DNA of 64,000 nucleotides, from assembly GCF_047495875.1 (NCBI RefSeq), contig NC_092459.1, forward strand, positions 92,737,560 to 92,801,559. The letters are read 5' to 3'. The DNA is from Pithys albifrons albifrons. Taxonomy: Eukaryota; Chordata; Aves; Passeriformes; Thamnophilidae. The notes below the pieces were generated by a model. The model was not told where the DNA came from. It saw nothing but the letters and a program-made list of their open reading frames with translations, and made no database searches. The stretch's first letter is position 1, and each line of letters begins with the position of its first letter. Below, piece by piece: positions 25,804 through 39,040 of the stretch. The translations under genes were made by a program, and so were the position numbers.

Positions 25804-28139
25804 GCTATAATTCTTTTATGACTGCGAGCTCACTGGGGCGAGGTCTCTTATCTCATTCAATATATAAGATATCCCTTAAACAGTGAGGCTTTGTTCATCA
25901 TTGGTCATCTGGTTTTTTGTATACACTGAGCCTTTTAATGAAATATGGAATCTCTTTCTTTTGTATGCTGTGTGACAGAGTTGAGACAGCCTTTTGGAAA
26001 AGAAAGGTGCAAAATGAACTCCCCCTTGGGGTTTTTGACATTTGGCATTTTTCACATGCTTCCATTTTATCTAAAATAAGTCAGTTGGAATGAAAGCACA
26101 TGGTGGTTCTTTGCGCATGAAGAAATTGATACCTTTATGGATTTTAACTTCAGTGAAAAGAAATTTTTGCACCCTTTTTTGTCTTGCAAATTAAGCCAAA
26201 GCAATTGTCTTATAATTATAAGCACACATTGCAGAGCACTCACACCTTACCCCTTGGAAACTATTAAACAGGTGAAAGAACCCATTTGAGAAGTCTGAGT
26301 GTTTCGTCATAATGATGGCCAAAACAGAAACGCATGTGTTTCACAGGTATGTGGCCTATCCGTGAAAAACATAGAAAGTTCACAGTTTTTTGTGATGCTT
26401 TTGTCTTTATCAAGTCATTTTTAAAAAATTATCTTTAAATCAATTATCTTTAAATCAATTATCTTTAAATCTTTAAAATGATCTTTAAATAAATTCTTCT
26501 CTGGTTTTGTCCTTAGGCTGTTCATCGGTAATTATGTTCCACTCTTCCCCAGTTAAACTGAACTCATTGAAGGCAGTTCATTTTAGGCTCTCTGAATCTG
26601 TGTGCTTTCCTTAGGAAGCAAAGCCTCTTTTCAAAACTTGCCACTCAAATTTTGGCAAAAGTTGAAATTGCAGCTATTAAAGATTTTTGCTCATTTGTCC
26701 CCCAGTTTTGTTCAAGCTACACGCACTCTGCTGTGGGACACTTGCAGAAGATACTGAAGAGCAAATGGTGCATCAGCGAAATCAAACCTGCCGATAAAAT
26801 AAGCAAGGCAACAGTTTTTGCAAACAGAGGATTTTTGGGCAGTGCTCTGTGATGTGTAACAGATATGAAATCAAAACAGACATTAAGGAGGTTTCAACAC
26901 TTGGATTCTGCCAGGTGGAACAGTGGCTGCAGGAAGCAGCCAAGTGCAAGGCAAGGGATAAAGATAAAAAGTGACCAGGTAGTGATGGATGAACTTTGGT
27001 GGTTAGTGTGATACCTATTTACAATCACCTGCTATTATAGAGATCAGAATAAGGAAAAAAACCTCTGAAAGCAGAGACCACTGTGAGGTGTTGAAACACT
27101 CCAGTCAAATGCCCCAGTTCTCTTTCTGGAGCTGATCCCACTGTAGGTGGTGACAACAATGACAAAAGGGCAGAAGAGCAAGAAAGCTTTGACTTCTGTA
27201 CAGCATTGCTCTGCTCTGCTTTATCCTTATGCCACTTTCAATACTAGTGAGGAGTGAGGCCATTTGCCTTTTGAACATGTTGCCAGAAATTTTTTCCCAC
27301 CCGTTTCTTACAATATGAATCTTCTCTGAAGACAAAAGGAGTAACTTCTGGGGGAGGGAAAAGAAAGAGAAATGGAAATGCATATTTGGAAAATCCTTCA
27401 CAATTTTCACAAAGTTATTCTTAGAGAAAGGACAAAGTGATGATAGACAAAAGGGTGTGGAGCTGGTGTGGACTTGAAGTAAGCAGCTCTCAGGTCCATT
27501 CCTGGGAGGAATTTCCAGATGGATTGAAGTACTGCATGGTAAAAAAGATATCTGCAAGTGATTTGATATCTAGTATGCAGAATCGTGCTTTAATCCACTC
27601 AGTGATGTATTGGTAAGGACACCAGGCCAATGTCTGGAAAAACTTAAAGCAGGAGGGTCTCCAGTGCATTCTTTCAGATGCTTTTTGCCTACTACTAATT
27701 CCTCAGAAATTGTTTCCTGTGTGTGCTTAATTTTCAAATGCATAGAAATAACAATTCACTTTCCAGATCTCCATTTTGGCAGTTCAGTGAGAGGAAAAAG
27801 ATGCACAAGAGTAGATTAATAAGAGTCAATTTTGAATCTGCCCTTCAGAGCTTCTCAATTGCCAAGCAAAGCACAATGACATGAACTGATAAGAGGGCAT
27901 GAGTCTTTAGGAATGTTGGCACTCACAAAATCAGGCTGTCTCATTAAGATTAGATGAAGTTGTCTTAACTGAGGGTATCTGTGTGTCTTATTGCTAAATG
28001 ACAAAGAGATGAAGAGCATGGAGACTCCCTTCTGTAGCAATATAGTAACATTCCTTCACAAGAAACATAAGACATCTTTGGAAGGCCATTGTGTATGCAG
28101 TTGGTGCAGGTTTTTTGATGATGCTGTTTTCTGTTGCAG
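25804..28139. other. AT-rich noncoding with a small tandem repeat, no recognised gene
   Basis: No gene seen. A three-copy 15-bp repeat is listed at 26427-26471. The minus-strand frame at 27105-27557 (150 codons) has no recognised domain. Confidence 0.45.
26427..26471. repeat. Three perfect copies of a 15-bp unit
   Basis: The unit aattatctttaaatc occurs three times head to tail without mismatch, followed by decayed partial copies ('atctttaaa') to about 26493. Confidence 0.95.
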
Positions 28140-28333
28140 TTAATGCAATATAACCCTGCAGAGAGTCAAAAGGAAATAAATCTCTCCAGGTGTTATTCAA
28201 GAAAGCTTGTTTCTGACAACATAGCTGCCTCTGATCCAGGAGATGCTGTGGCAATAGAAATGCAGGATGGTGAATACCTACTAGAAAAGATAGTTTGTCC
28301 AGAGAAAAAGTCTTTAGCATTGAGATTTGCAAG
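28140..28333 (+). other. Candidate exon, unsupported by homology
   Basis: A pyrimidine-rich acceptor ending in 'ttttctgttgcag' at 28139 and a donor AAG|GTGTGA at 28333/28334 bracket 194 bases that are open in one frame. The translation has a balanced charged composition (for example GDAVAIEMQDGEYLLEKI), unlike most frames in this AT-rich region. I recognise no domain. Splice-like motifs are common by chance, and this frame does not join in phase with the other candidate at 31744, so confidence is low. Confidence 0.15.
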
Positions 28334-31300
28334 GTGTGAGGCTTGTCCATTCTTCAGTTGATCAACTGGACACAGGACATGTAGACCACTTTGTCAAAAA
28401 AGCCCACATGAGACACAGAAGTGGCTTTTGTGTTAGTTCCAAGTTTGTTATACTCAAGTAGTATTTGGGTTTTATGAGTAACAAGACTGGCACAGGACAA
28501 GAAATTTTTTTAAAACAATTGCTTAGTCTCTGAAACAATTGTTTTGTAAATGCCTGGCAAGGACATCTCTATCACAGAACTTTCCACTTGAAGGCAGAAA
28601 CAGTTCTGATGTGAGTAATAAATACCCTACTGTAAAAGATTTGCCTTTTGCTCAAATTTCAGGGATTCTGTGCTTTTAAAGTAAGGCAATCTGTCTTTAA
28701 TAATGTTATGACACACAGAAATACTGGGAACAAAACAACCTTTACTTTCTGGCCATAGAAACGTGACATGGACTGAGGTTACACCCAGTTACACCTTGTC
28801 CAGTGGCTGTCATAGTTGTTGTTATAAAGTTTTATCCTTTTTATCATCATGATGGTCTCAAATTAATTTTTTCTTATTCTCACGGCATTGCAGCCAGCAA
28901 GGCCCATATCCTTCTGTCAGACACTGGAATTATATTGTGTGGTTTAAAGCAGATTCTGTGAGAATCTTTGGCCCACACAGAAAATTTTCTGATTGCTTAG
29001 ACTTATTCCAGTCTAAATTAATACCAGTATTTAAAAAACCCAGTAGAGTGTACAAAACTGTGTGTTTGCAAACTGAGCACAAAATGCATGTTTACAGAGT
29101 GTAAAAAAAAAATCCCATCCATTTTACTAAAGCTATATATACAAGCCACCAGGCACTTTCTTCTTTTCTGAGAGTTTGGAAATAGTCTTCAAATGATCCT
29201 TAGATTTTCAAGGCATGAAAATAAATTTGGAGCTAATACGGGAAGATTTCTGTCAGGGTTTTTCTTCACTCTGCCCTATGCAACTGTGAATGCAAACCAG
29301 GGCCAGTGTTTCTGGCTATGAAAAAGAAAGCTTATAAAAACAGTACCACAATGTTTTGTGCAGGGTGCATGGCCACAGTCATTTTAAAATAATAGCACAA
29401 ATATTATTATGATAAGCTGTCTATACGAAGAATTTGCTGAAGTAAAATGTTCGCTTTTTAAGAGTTAACATTTACAATAGGACTGGCCCATATGCTCAAG
29501 AATAATTACTGCACTAGATGAGAAAATGAATGATCAACCACTATTAAGGATTTCTGAAATGTTACAGTTCAGTTTCCTTCTCTGTTTGTGCATGAACTTG
29601 TCCTGACAGATAAGAGCAAGACATGGTCTTTCCTTGTGCAGCCCAATGTAACAGCAGAGCAGTTTGCTGGAGACCATGGCATTGTCCAGCCTGCAGATGT
29701 CTGAACCTCTGTGCATCAGGATACAGCAAGCACATCCCTGCAACCACATGTCATAGTAGTTCTCCTCTTCCTCAAGGGTCTGCTACAATAAGGTGATGCA
29801 AAATAATGCCCAGGTTGCACCATTTATGAAAACAGTGAGAAAAGATCTAAGAAAGGAAAGGTTCCGTATTGCTCCAGAGGAATAGCAACAGCTTGTTTAT
29901 CTCCAGGACTTTCTTTGACTGTTGGTATATTAAGCAAAGAACTTGTTTTTCCAGAACTAATCCAATCCTATAAACAACCAATATCAAAACCTGGTGAATA
30001 ACTCTTACTTTATAACATTAGGGAGAATTCAGGGAAAATGAGAAATTGGTTAAAAAGATTAGACATAATAGTGCTGTTCAGGGAGAATGAATAATTGAAA
30101 TATGGCACAACATATCCTCCATTCATTAGTTGTGAAAAACAGATTCTTATTTTCTAGCACAGTGATATACTACACCAAGAATCAGTGTCTCACGCTGTGG
30201 AGTAAAAGTTTCAGATACATTTGAAGAGTTCTTTCAGTGGTTTATACTGAATTATTTCCCAGGCTGGATAAAAAAATACCATGCTACTTCTCATCCTTCC
30301 AAACACTTCTTGTCCTGTTTGAAACTGTGTTTTCATTCTTCTTGGACACATCTAAATTTCATACAATATGAATACTTTGCTATCCACCATAAGACCTTCT
30401 GGCACTAGAAATTTATTTTACAGAAAGGTTTATAAGGTTGAATGTTACAGTTCTTCCACATAGCAAAAGGCAATACTCAAGTTGGCTTCGAGGTGCACAG
30501 GATCTTATAGTAAATAATTTCTGTACAGTCTCTGTTGGCTGCTGCTAGACTAGCCAGAAATCAGGGTAACGTCAAACACTTTTCACCTTCCTGCGTGAGG
30601 ACAAACACACCAATGCTTTCCTAGAACGATGACATTTGGATATCTGACAGATATAAGTGTTTTGAAGACATGTGGCAAACTGCCCATCAAACAGGCAGCA
30701 GCAAAGTTTTACTGATATCAGTCTTTTAGCCCCCCTGGACTTTTGCAGCAGCCCCAAAACACAGCAGTTGCAGAAACACAGCAAGAAGCACCTCTGAGAG
30801 CAAGGATGGGAAGCAAGAGCTCCCCTAGGCACTTGGAGGCAGGGAGGAAATGAAGGAACAGCAGGCAGCTGGAGGTTTGGGCATGCTGGCTCGAGCCATC
30901 GTGCAGCCCAGAGTGATCTTCTCTTTACTAGGACTGTCCCCAGCTTCCTTTGGCAATGGCAGCTTACAGAAGGATGCTGAACAAAAGACATTCTTGGATC
31001 AAATTAACTTTTCTCCTTGCTACCTGTGGCAATAAAGCTGTAGGAAGAACTGGGGAAAAATCCTCAAGGATTGTACTAAATATGTCTTTATCCATGGCAC
31101 AGCCATGGGGATCCTGGTAGGATTAATGATAGTTTTTTGGCCACATGCTTGATTATAGGAGAAAACCAAATTAAAAATTTGTTACTTTTAAAATAAACCA
31201 AGAATTTATGTTCCTTTGATACAAAGACAAAACTCTTTGAAAAGCATCTTTCAAAAGTCAAAATAGGTTTTCCTACATTTCTATTCTCTCATTTGAAGAC

Positions 31301-31743
31301 AGTTTCCATCAGTTGAACTTCAGTTGGTACTTGTGTGGATAGGAGTCAGCTGTCAAGAGGCTGTAAAGATTGACAGCAACTGGAGAGAAAACTGGAAGAG
31401 GAAAAAGAGGACTGTTTCTTCAATATTTTTAATGTGGTGCAGCAAATTTAAAATGGTAAATACATGTAGAGACTTGTTATTCAAAAGCCTACATAGCTAA
31501 TGGGAAAATCATGATTTATTTAAAGAGGTAAGATTGGGCTCAATTATGGTTCAAAATCCACTTGTACATTGTTTTTTCTGAATCCTTTCTGCAGTAAGAA
31601 TTAGGTATAATCAGAAAATTAGGTCACATGATCATTTAAGTCCCAGTTCATTAGAAAAACTCAAAATGTTTTTGGGATCTGCAGGTGTTCTCAGCATGGA
31701 AGAATCCTTGCCTGGTTCATTGCTACCATTCCCCTCCTACCAG
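28334..31743. other. AT-rich noncoding, nothing recognised
   Basis: No gene, RNA gene or clear repeat. A GC-richer patch at about 30700-30960 supports overlapping frames on both strands (minus 30572-30991), with no recognised domain. Confidence 0.45.
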
Positions 31744-31809
31744 ATGTCTTTTATCAAAGCAACAGTGTCCTTGAAGGAGTCACATGGACCAGTCAATGAA
31801 TGCACCAAG
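31744..31809 (+). other. Candidate 66-base exon, unsupported by homology
   Basis: A strong acceptor (C/T-rich 'ccattcccctcctaccag' ending at 31743) and a near-consensus donor AAG|GTAAGC at 31809/31810 bracket 66 bases open in one frame (22 codons, starting MSFIKATVSLKE). It is phase-neutral in length. No family is recognised, and a lncRNA exon or chance pairing of sites is equally possible. Confidence 0.15.
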
Positions 31810-34800
31810 GTAAGCACATGTGAATTGAATAGTGTGGTGTCTGCTCCAAAGTAATCACAGTGCCATGAGCAATATCCTGAGGTGTATATTAACCAAATAT
31901 TGTCCTGCAAAAAGATCAGCGTGGCACCCTTTGCACAGTTATACAGATCAACAGCAGTTGCAGTGACTGCTAAAAATACATGTTTTGTTTTACATTCAGC
32001 TCTTCTGGACAGAAAAGTGCATTTTCCCCCTCTCTCAATGGTGTTGGTTCTACAGATTTTGATCACAGAAGAGTTTTCCTGGAACAGGTTGCCAGTCTCA
32101 TAGTGGTTGCAGAGGTGATAAGGGAGTTGTGTTCATTGCCTCGGGGATGTCATGGTGAAGGCATCCCTTCGAGTGGTCCCTGATGCTTGGCTAGAAAAGG
32201 ACTGCACTACATCTATGGCTTCTCATACATTCTTGTGTAAAAGTGTTACAACATGCAAAGAGGAAAAAAGCAATGTGTTCAAAATGGCCTCTAGAATTGT
32301 GAAGCTGAGCAACTGCCACTCACTCAAAAAATGGTTTATTTGTATGCTCGGGGCTTTCCGTATCTATATTGGTTTGCACTCTGACAGCTTGAGTCCACTT
32401 CCAAAGGAAGCAGAGAGATGCATCCATTTATAGATACTTCAGTGCAATGGGAGCAACTGGGAATATTAAAAAAAAAAAAAAAGAAAAGGGAAGTGGGAGG
32501 GAATGTAAACCCAGGAAAATATTACATCAAACTGTACACTCACATCACTCACCTCTACCTGGACCCTGTGTAACCACAGTCTGAAAAAAGCCCACACTCA
32601 CAAATGGAAGCAATGAAGTTATTGTATTGACATTCATACCATGTCAAAAGAACTTTTTCTGCCTTTTCATGGGAGTTTGTTGTTTCAAAGGAAATACTAA
32701 TGAAATGTATTGCAAACATAAGGCTTGCTTCTGCTTGAACTTCTTCTGTGAGCATGGATCTGTTCCAATGCTGTTAAAGTAAATGGGAGGAGTATCACAG
32801 TGACAGGACTGGTCTGGGCCCACAGAAAATACAACAAGTACTGGCAAACTGACAGAGGAACTGTGCTTAGTAAGGTCATTTGTAACCTCTTCATGATGTG
32901 GACAGCTGTGTAGTAGCTCAGTTGCAGAACCAGATCTATAAACCAGACATTCTAAATACACTCTATTGCTAGGCCATCGCTGGGAGAAGATTTTTTTGAA
33001 CTTTTTGAATTTGATAATTTGTAAAATTAAAATGATTGTTCTTTATTTTCCAAAGAGAAATTCTCAAACTCAAAAATTGTAAATTATATTATTTTAGAGT
33101 CATTATCATATTTCTTGTGGTTCTTATTATGGTATGCTATCATAGCCATCATACAAAGGAGCATTTAGAAGATGTACTTTAGTGCCTGTCTTTCCAGAGT
33201 GCTATTTAAACTTACTTTACAATGTGGTGTGTTTTTTTTCTTTTCTAATTTGAGATGCAGATACAAATTAGGGCATATGGGCTGTGGCCAATGCTATTCA
33301 TTTCAAGTGTGAGACTGACTTCAGGGGATTTTAAATCAGTCACTTTGGCCAAACACTGAGATTTCAGTGTTTTCTTGTGAAGTGTTGAAATGCTGGAATC
33401 AGTCTCAGATCGGATCCAGCTCTCTTGACTGTTTTTTTTCATTCTTGGCTAAGCCTTTGAATAGCTTCTGTTGAAAATAAAAGGTTTGTTACTGTCTCCA
33501 ACAGGAACAGAGTTGGTTCATTTCTGAGTAGTCATAGTACAAACCATCTAGAAAATGAAACTCAGGAGTGAACATTCTTTTTGTGTTGACAGTTTGCTTA
33601 CAAAAACATAGCCTTGTGTGAAGTAGTGGTGACCATAAAAAAAAGCACATGCACTATGAACTACAGTTGGCAACATTTAATAAATGCTGAGGTTTAGGCA
33701 AGGAACACATTTTGTGTGAGTGATTTTCCTGTAGCCCTAAACTAAACGATGCTATTTCTTATGAACTTTCAATACAAAATCCCTGAAGGGTCAAAACTTT
33801 TGATTTATTGCTATCTTCCCCACCCCACTCCCGCCCTTCCATTTTTCTTGCAGAATGAGCTTCAGAGTGAGCAATTCTCACTCCTAGACAAATTAAGAAA
33901 GGAAAAAATGCCCTTTTTGTAATTGATATTTTGTAACCCAACAAGTAGTCACACAATAGAACTATTGGCTCAGAGTACTGGGAAATTTGACCAAAATATC
34001 TACTAAGAAGTTAGCAATAGTAATCAACTAGCACATAATCTGAAGAAGTAAATTATGCGTCCAGCCAGACTAACTATGCTAAAATGAGTGGCAGGAGAAG
34101 ATGTCAAGATTTTTTTCTTTATGACCTACATTGGTATGTGTTGATTTATTTTGGCACTGTCCCAGGTCCCAAGTGTATCCAGCTGAACAAGGGGAAAAGG
34201 CAGCAGATTTTATTGATTTATAATATGGCTTGCTGTAATGTTCTGAGGGAAAACAAAAGGCTTATGTTAACTATAAGGTACTGTAATATATATTTAACAG
34301 GTATAAATTATAAGGTTGTCTCTCCTTAAGAGTATAATATATATGGTTGTTTAAGAGAGAGTCTGAAGTGAAAAATTGTCAAAGCACTGTCCAAAGTAGA
34401 CAAATTTATCAAACAAACTCAGTTATTAAAAGAACACAAACTTATGTATGAATTATTTGCTCCTGCTTGATTTTAACAAAGGTTGCTAACCATTCCCAGT
34501 CTGAGATGAAGTGTAATTTTGTGCTGAAGACAAGCACCATGGCACATGATGTATTGCAGAATGGATCAGGTAACTTCACTCAGTTTTTCTCCTCAATGCT
34601 GTTTCAAGCCAAGCTTCCTGAGGCTGGGAAGCATCATTTTCTGTGAAAGTTGGGTTCCTTTTGACTTAATGTACTGTGGGATTTTTTATAGATCCAGATA
34701 ACTTCCAGAGATACCTGACTATCTCTCTCTTTGCTACCCTGAAACATATCTGTTAATGTCCTTGTGTGCCAGCAGAGCTCGATGCAGTAGATGCCCTGAA

Positions 34801-35948
34801 CTGTCACAGTGCATGACAAGGTTTGTGTGTGCGCCAGTCACTGTGGCAGGACTATCTTTGGTATTGTTCAAAACAAAAAATCTTTGTCAGAGAGAAGTTA
34901 CAGCTTCACTTCTGGGTTTAGGTGGGTCTTTTGAGTTCCTTTAGAAGGAGAGGCAGCAAAATCTGAAGACTGGGAAGTAGGCTGCTGTGTAGCATACAGG
35001 GTCTGGATGTGTCAGGGACCTGCTATGTGGTGACAATCAGTAGGTTGCTCTGGGACAGGCATAGGGCAACTGACTACATGGGACAAAACAGAAGCCCTTG
35101 TTTATGTAAAATTCATGATGAACATGGGCTACCAACGTCTTAAACTGTTTGGAAGCATCCTAAAACCTGTTACCTCTTCTAAGCAACAAGAAGATAGTAA
35201 TTCTTAGGAAAAACTGTAATTTGTCACATGCACTAATAATTTTTAGGCTGGAATTGATATATGACCAAAGTAAAAGGGCTCCAAACCTAGTCAATTGAAT
35301 TTAAATCCTCGTTATACATATGGCATGAAGTGCTGTTGAATTTGCCAAACTAGCTATCTAAAATGTAGCTAAAAAGAGTTATGAATACCTAGGGTAAAAT
35401 TTTGGCTCACTGAAAAGAGTTGGAATTCTGCCATTGATCTCAACACGATTAAAATTTCTCTCTCCTTAGACTGCCTCCCCTTTTCACTTTATTAGCCATT
35501 CTACTTGCTGATTGCATGCATTTTTATTTTACGTGGAGAGGTTGTATTAAGTCAGAATATAATATTTCACATTTGGCAAGACACCCTCCATCCTGCAACT
35601 GCAGTTGTAGTTGCCTGTAGGGAAGCAGTGAGTGGCTAAAGGCCAACAAACTGCAGAATGAGGAGGGGTTACAAGGGAAGCAGAGCAGCGATGGAGCAGA
35701 GAAGGAAAGGGGCCCCTGCCTTGAATTCTTCTGTGTGGGAGTCAGGAAGAAGCTGCAGCCATCTGTGCTCTTAGCTTCTTCCTTTATGTAATCTGCAATG
35801 GTAAAACTGGCTGTTGCTGTGGTCATTCAGGTTTTGTCCCCCCAATCATTATCCAGCGTGAGCTACCGCAGTTTGAATTTTCCTCCAAACCCCTCATTGC
35901 ATGTGTTGACTGTGGAGGATCTGCCCCTAAAGCTGAGTTGGGCGATCT
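31810..35948. other. AT-rich noncoding, nothing recognised
   Basis: No gene recognised. A run of 15 A at 32468-32482 is the only notable simple sequence; it has no retrocopy attached upstream that I can identify. Confidence 0.45.
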
Positions 35949-36641
35949 GTGCTCCTTCTGCTGACAGAAGGTGTTTCATGGACAGTGTATGATACTTTGC
36001 TGGTGACTGGAGAAATGCACCCTATAACTGCCCACAAAGCACTAGTAGCTGCACACAAAATACTATTTCTCTGGACTAAATCCAACTTTCTGACTTACTG
36101 GAGCAAGGCCCCATCTTTTCCTTTGGCAAATCTTCAAGCCCTATTCTTATTTCTTTACAGAGAAAATGTTGCCTTTAGTAAAAGAAGAAATTGTGTTAAA
36201 AATACATTTGGTATATTCACCGCTCATGTTTCCCTGATAGCTTTTATTAACCACTTCAAGGAAGATTTCTCTGAGCACAGAAGGCTTTCAGGAGGCAGGT
36301 CCACCCTCCAAAGCCGCTGGCTAGAATTCTTTAAGCACCCCTTTGCTCACACTTTTGGTCCCAAGAAAGCTGCAGTTCTCAGTGGCATTGCACTGTATCA
36401 TGTTATATTTGCAGTCCTTCTGGAATGTTTTTTTTCCATTTACTTTATCCACATTTTGGTCATATATTATCTGCCCGACAATTCAACACCTATAAAAATT
36501 TATGAATTTGTATTAAAACCAATACTTGATTATGTCAGTGTTTATGAGGCTTCCCATGAGCCCTATATTCTTCAGTTGAATCTAGCTATAGCCCCTCATA
36601 ATAATAATAAAACAGGCCATATTTCACCTTTTCTCTGTTAA
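35949..36641 (+). other. Longest unexplained open frame (230 codons), coding status unknown
   Basis: This plus-strand frame is open from ATG at 35949 to a stop at 36639-36641. The product is rich in Phe, Leu, Ile and His. It has one plausible membrane segment (about residues 145-180, encoded near 36380-36490) and a basic stretch before it, but no domain, signal peptide or motif I can name. With this base composition a run of 230 sense codons is unusual but not decisive. It lies outside any CpG island and has no obvious retroposon hallmarks. Most likely noncoding; only homology or transcript data could change that. Confidence 0.15.
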
Positions 36642-38235
36642 CATGACTCACTGCTAGTAATTACAGTAGCTACCAGCTCACACTTCTGTTGATTTTAAGG
36701 ATTTGCTGCCTTGTAAGGGTCTTTGCTGATCTAAGTGCACATAGACATTTATTCAATGGGCCTCCTTAACTGGACTAGGAAGAGTTGTGGGTGCATTTTT
36801 CAGTTTTCAGAGAACAACGTCTACCTATAGTCGTTCATGCAGAAGTGTGCAGTGACTCATAGTGAATGTGTAATTGTGGGTTTATGTACTGATAAGAAAA
36901 AATTGACACCACTAGTTCCTTTGTGTTTGCAAATGCTCTGGACAGGGAGACTAACTGAAAAATATGAAGAAAAAAAGCAAATCTGCTTCTTTCTGCTGCA
37001 GTAAGGCTCTTCTTATTTCCATCCCTTACTTACCTGGCTCAGCCTTAAGTACTTCATTCTGGGGCTTGATAGAGAATTTTTATGAAGTGCCAATTTCAGC
37101 CCATACACTTAAGCAATATATGAGTCGTCTTCTGGCTTTTGCAAGGGAGCATGTCTCACTTGAAGTTAATATTTTACAGTCTGGTTTTTTGTATTGTTCA
37201 ACTCTTTTATCTTCATTATCCAGTTTTTAAAGTCAAACCAAGGTATAAAGTAAGACCATAAAGGACAAGTAATACTCTAGCTTTTTAAATTGCACAGTGA
37301 GTCTGGAGGATTTCTAAGGTTTAATACTACTAATGGTAACACACAACTGCTGAAAGGGTATAAGTCTGTACAATATGCTTGCAATGTAAAGATTCTTACA
37401 TCCTAGCAAAGATAAAGTTGTTTTGAAAGGGAATCAGGGAAATAACTTTTATAGAGATAAATATATGCATGTAATATAAACCACACATCCACATTTTTCT
37501 AATTCTGAATAACCTAATTACTACATAGGAAGAACTTGGAGGTACACAAACATTATACATGAAACACAGATGCAAATGTATTTTAATTTCCATTTCTTTA
37601 CTTCCCATAACATAGCTATAATATTTCTGTAATATGACAACTCCACAAGGGTAATTTTTGGTAGTTTGAAGGATGAGCTTGATAGAAGTTGGGTCCAGAA
37701 GTTATAGCTATACATATATTTACAGCTCTTAGCAATGGATATGTAACATATACACAACTCTTAGCCAACAGTTATGTAGCATTGTAACATATTTTATGGA
37801 GACACAGAACTGTTATGATTCTTGAACTAGATTTTAGTTCCTTCTGTATTACGTTGTATCTCTAGGAAAAGAACAGATGACATAACTGAGTTCAAGTGAT
37901 TTAGAAGTTTTAAATTTAAAAGATGTAGATAACACCAGTACTAGTCTTCAAAGATTTTTTTCATGTCTCAAAATACCTGGAATGACTTAATTCTCTCAAG
38001 ACAGTGGTGTAGAAACTATTCAGGATTATAGGTCACACTTTTTCCAAGTCACATTAACTTCCACTCCTATAGAAAGTATTTGCAAACCTTGAGATTGCTG
38101 GCAACAGTAGTACGTTGCATTTTGGAAAGTCCTGCAGGTCATATGCCCATAGCTTATACAAAAAGCAGGAATTCAGAAAATGGAGCAAAAGGGGAAAGTA
38201 ATTGGTAGAGTATTTTATGGGTACAGAAAAGCCCG
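36642..38235. other. AT-rich noncoding, nothing recognised
   Basis: No gene or repeat recognised up to the LTR boundary. Confidence 0.45.
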
Positions 38236-39040
38236 TGTTGTAGTTTGGGTTTATTATGTAAATTCTCTCCCCTGACACTAACTGCCCATGCCAGCAGTTG
38301 ACAAAAGAAGTAGTTAACTACTGATCACTTGGATGGGGGCAGGTTTGTCTCTTTTGTTTTTTGGGGACATCTTTTTTTTCTTAGCTCCGTGGAAGGCAGG
38401 AGCTGTGGCTGCCGAGGAGAGAAGTGGCTCTGCTGGCACTGCTGGGCCTTCTGGCTGAGCTGCTGCTTTTTTTTTTTCTCCTCGCCGTGGCTGTTTCTCC
38501 CGGTTCCTGCATCTGGGATCCCGGCCTCTGTTGCAGTCTGACCACCGCCTGCACCTTCACAACCTGCCCGCCCCGGCTGGGGCAGTGACCCAGAAGAGAG
38601 AGAGAGGTTTGCAGCTGCTTTTGCAGGACACGTGGTGGTTCCCCACTTTCAGCTTTCTTTTTCCTTCATCTGGGACAAGAGACACAGAGTTCATCTGAGA
38701 GCTAACCACTCGTCTGTCTCGCTGGAGAGGGACTGGGAACTACTGGGAACTCACTCCGCAGCCAGCCGGACTGTGACATTTGACACTGCTTAAGTATAAC
38801 TTTTCCTCCTGGAGGAAAACCTGCTGGGTTTTGGTTTTGGTTTTTTTTTCTTTCTCTTGTGGTGTTGGGGAAGCGTTTGCACTAGTCTGTTTATATATAG
38901 CAGTTAAGAACAGTTATCCTTCTTCTATTAAAATTCCTTTTTTCTTAAATTTGATAAAGCGTGGCGTGATTATTGTGGAGAAGGCCCCCTCCCCCGCTTG
39001 TGGGTAAACATTTTGGTTTTTTTCCCCTCAAACCAAGACA
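38236..39040 (+). mobile_element. Solo LTR of an endogenous retrovirus (ERVL-like), ~805 bp
   Basis: The element begins TGTTGTAGTTTGGG and ends AACCAAGACA, that is TG...CA. It is flanked by gcccg (38231-38235) and gcctg (39041-39045), a 5-bp target duplication with one mismatch. Inside is a GC-richer U3-like body, a TATA-like box 'ttatatatag' at 38891-38900, an ATTAAA polyadenylation signal at 38927-38932, and a following 'gataaagcgtggcgtgatta' segment. No internal retroviral sequence or second LTR is adjacent, so it is a solo LTR left by recombination. The wording resembles passerine ERVL LTRs; the subfamily is not assigned. The small frames at 38329-38541 and 38780-39007 are inside it and not genes. 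Confidence 0.8.

Noticed and set aside
30572..30991. 139-codon Cys-rich minus-strand frame
   Set aside because: Cys richness follows from a local GC-rich patch; no spaced Cys motif or signal peptide that I recognise.
32468..32482. A15 run as a retroposed poly(A) tail
   Set aside because: No coding remnant or target duplication next to it.
38329..39007. Frames inside the solo LTR
   Set aside because: They lie in LTR noncoding sequence and are not retroviral proteins.
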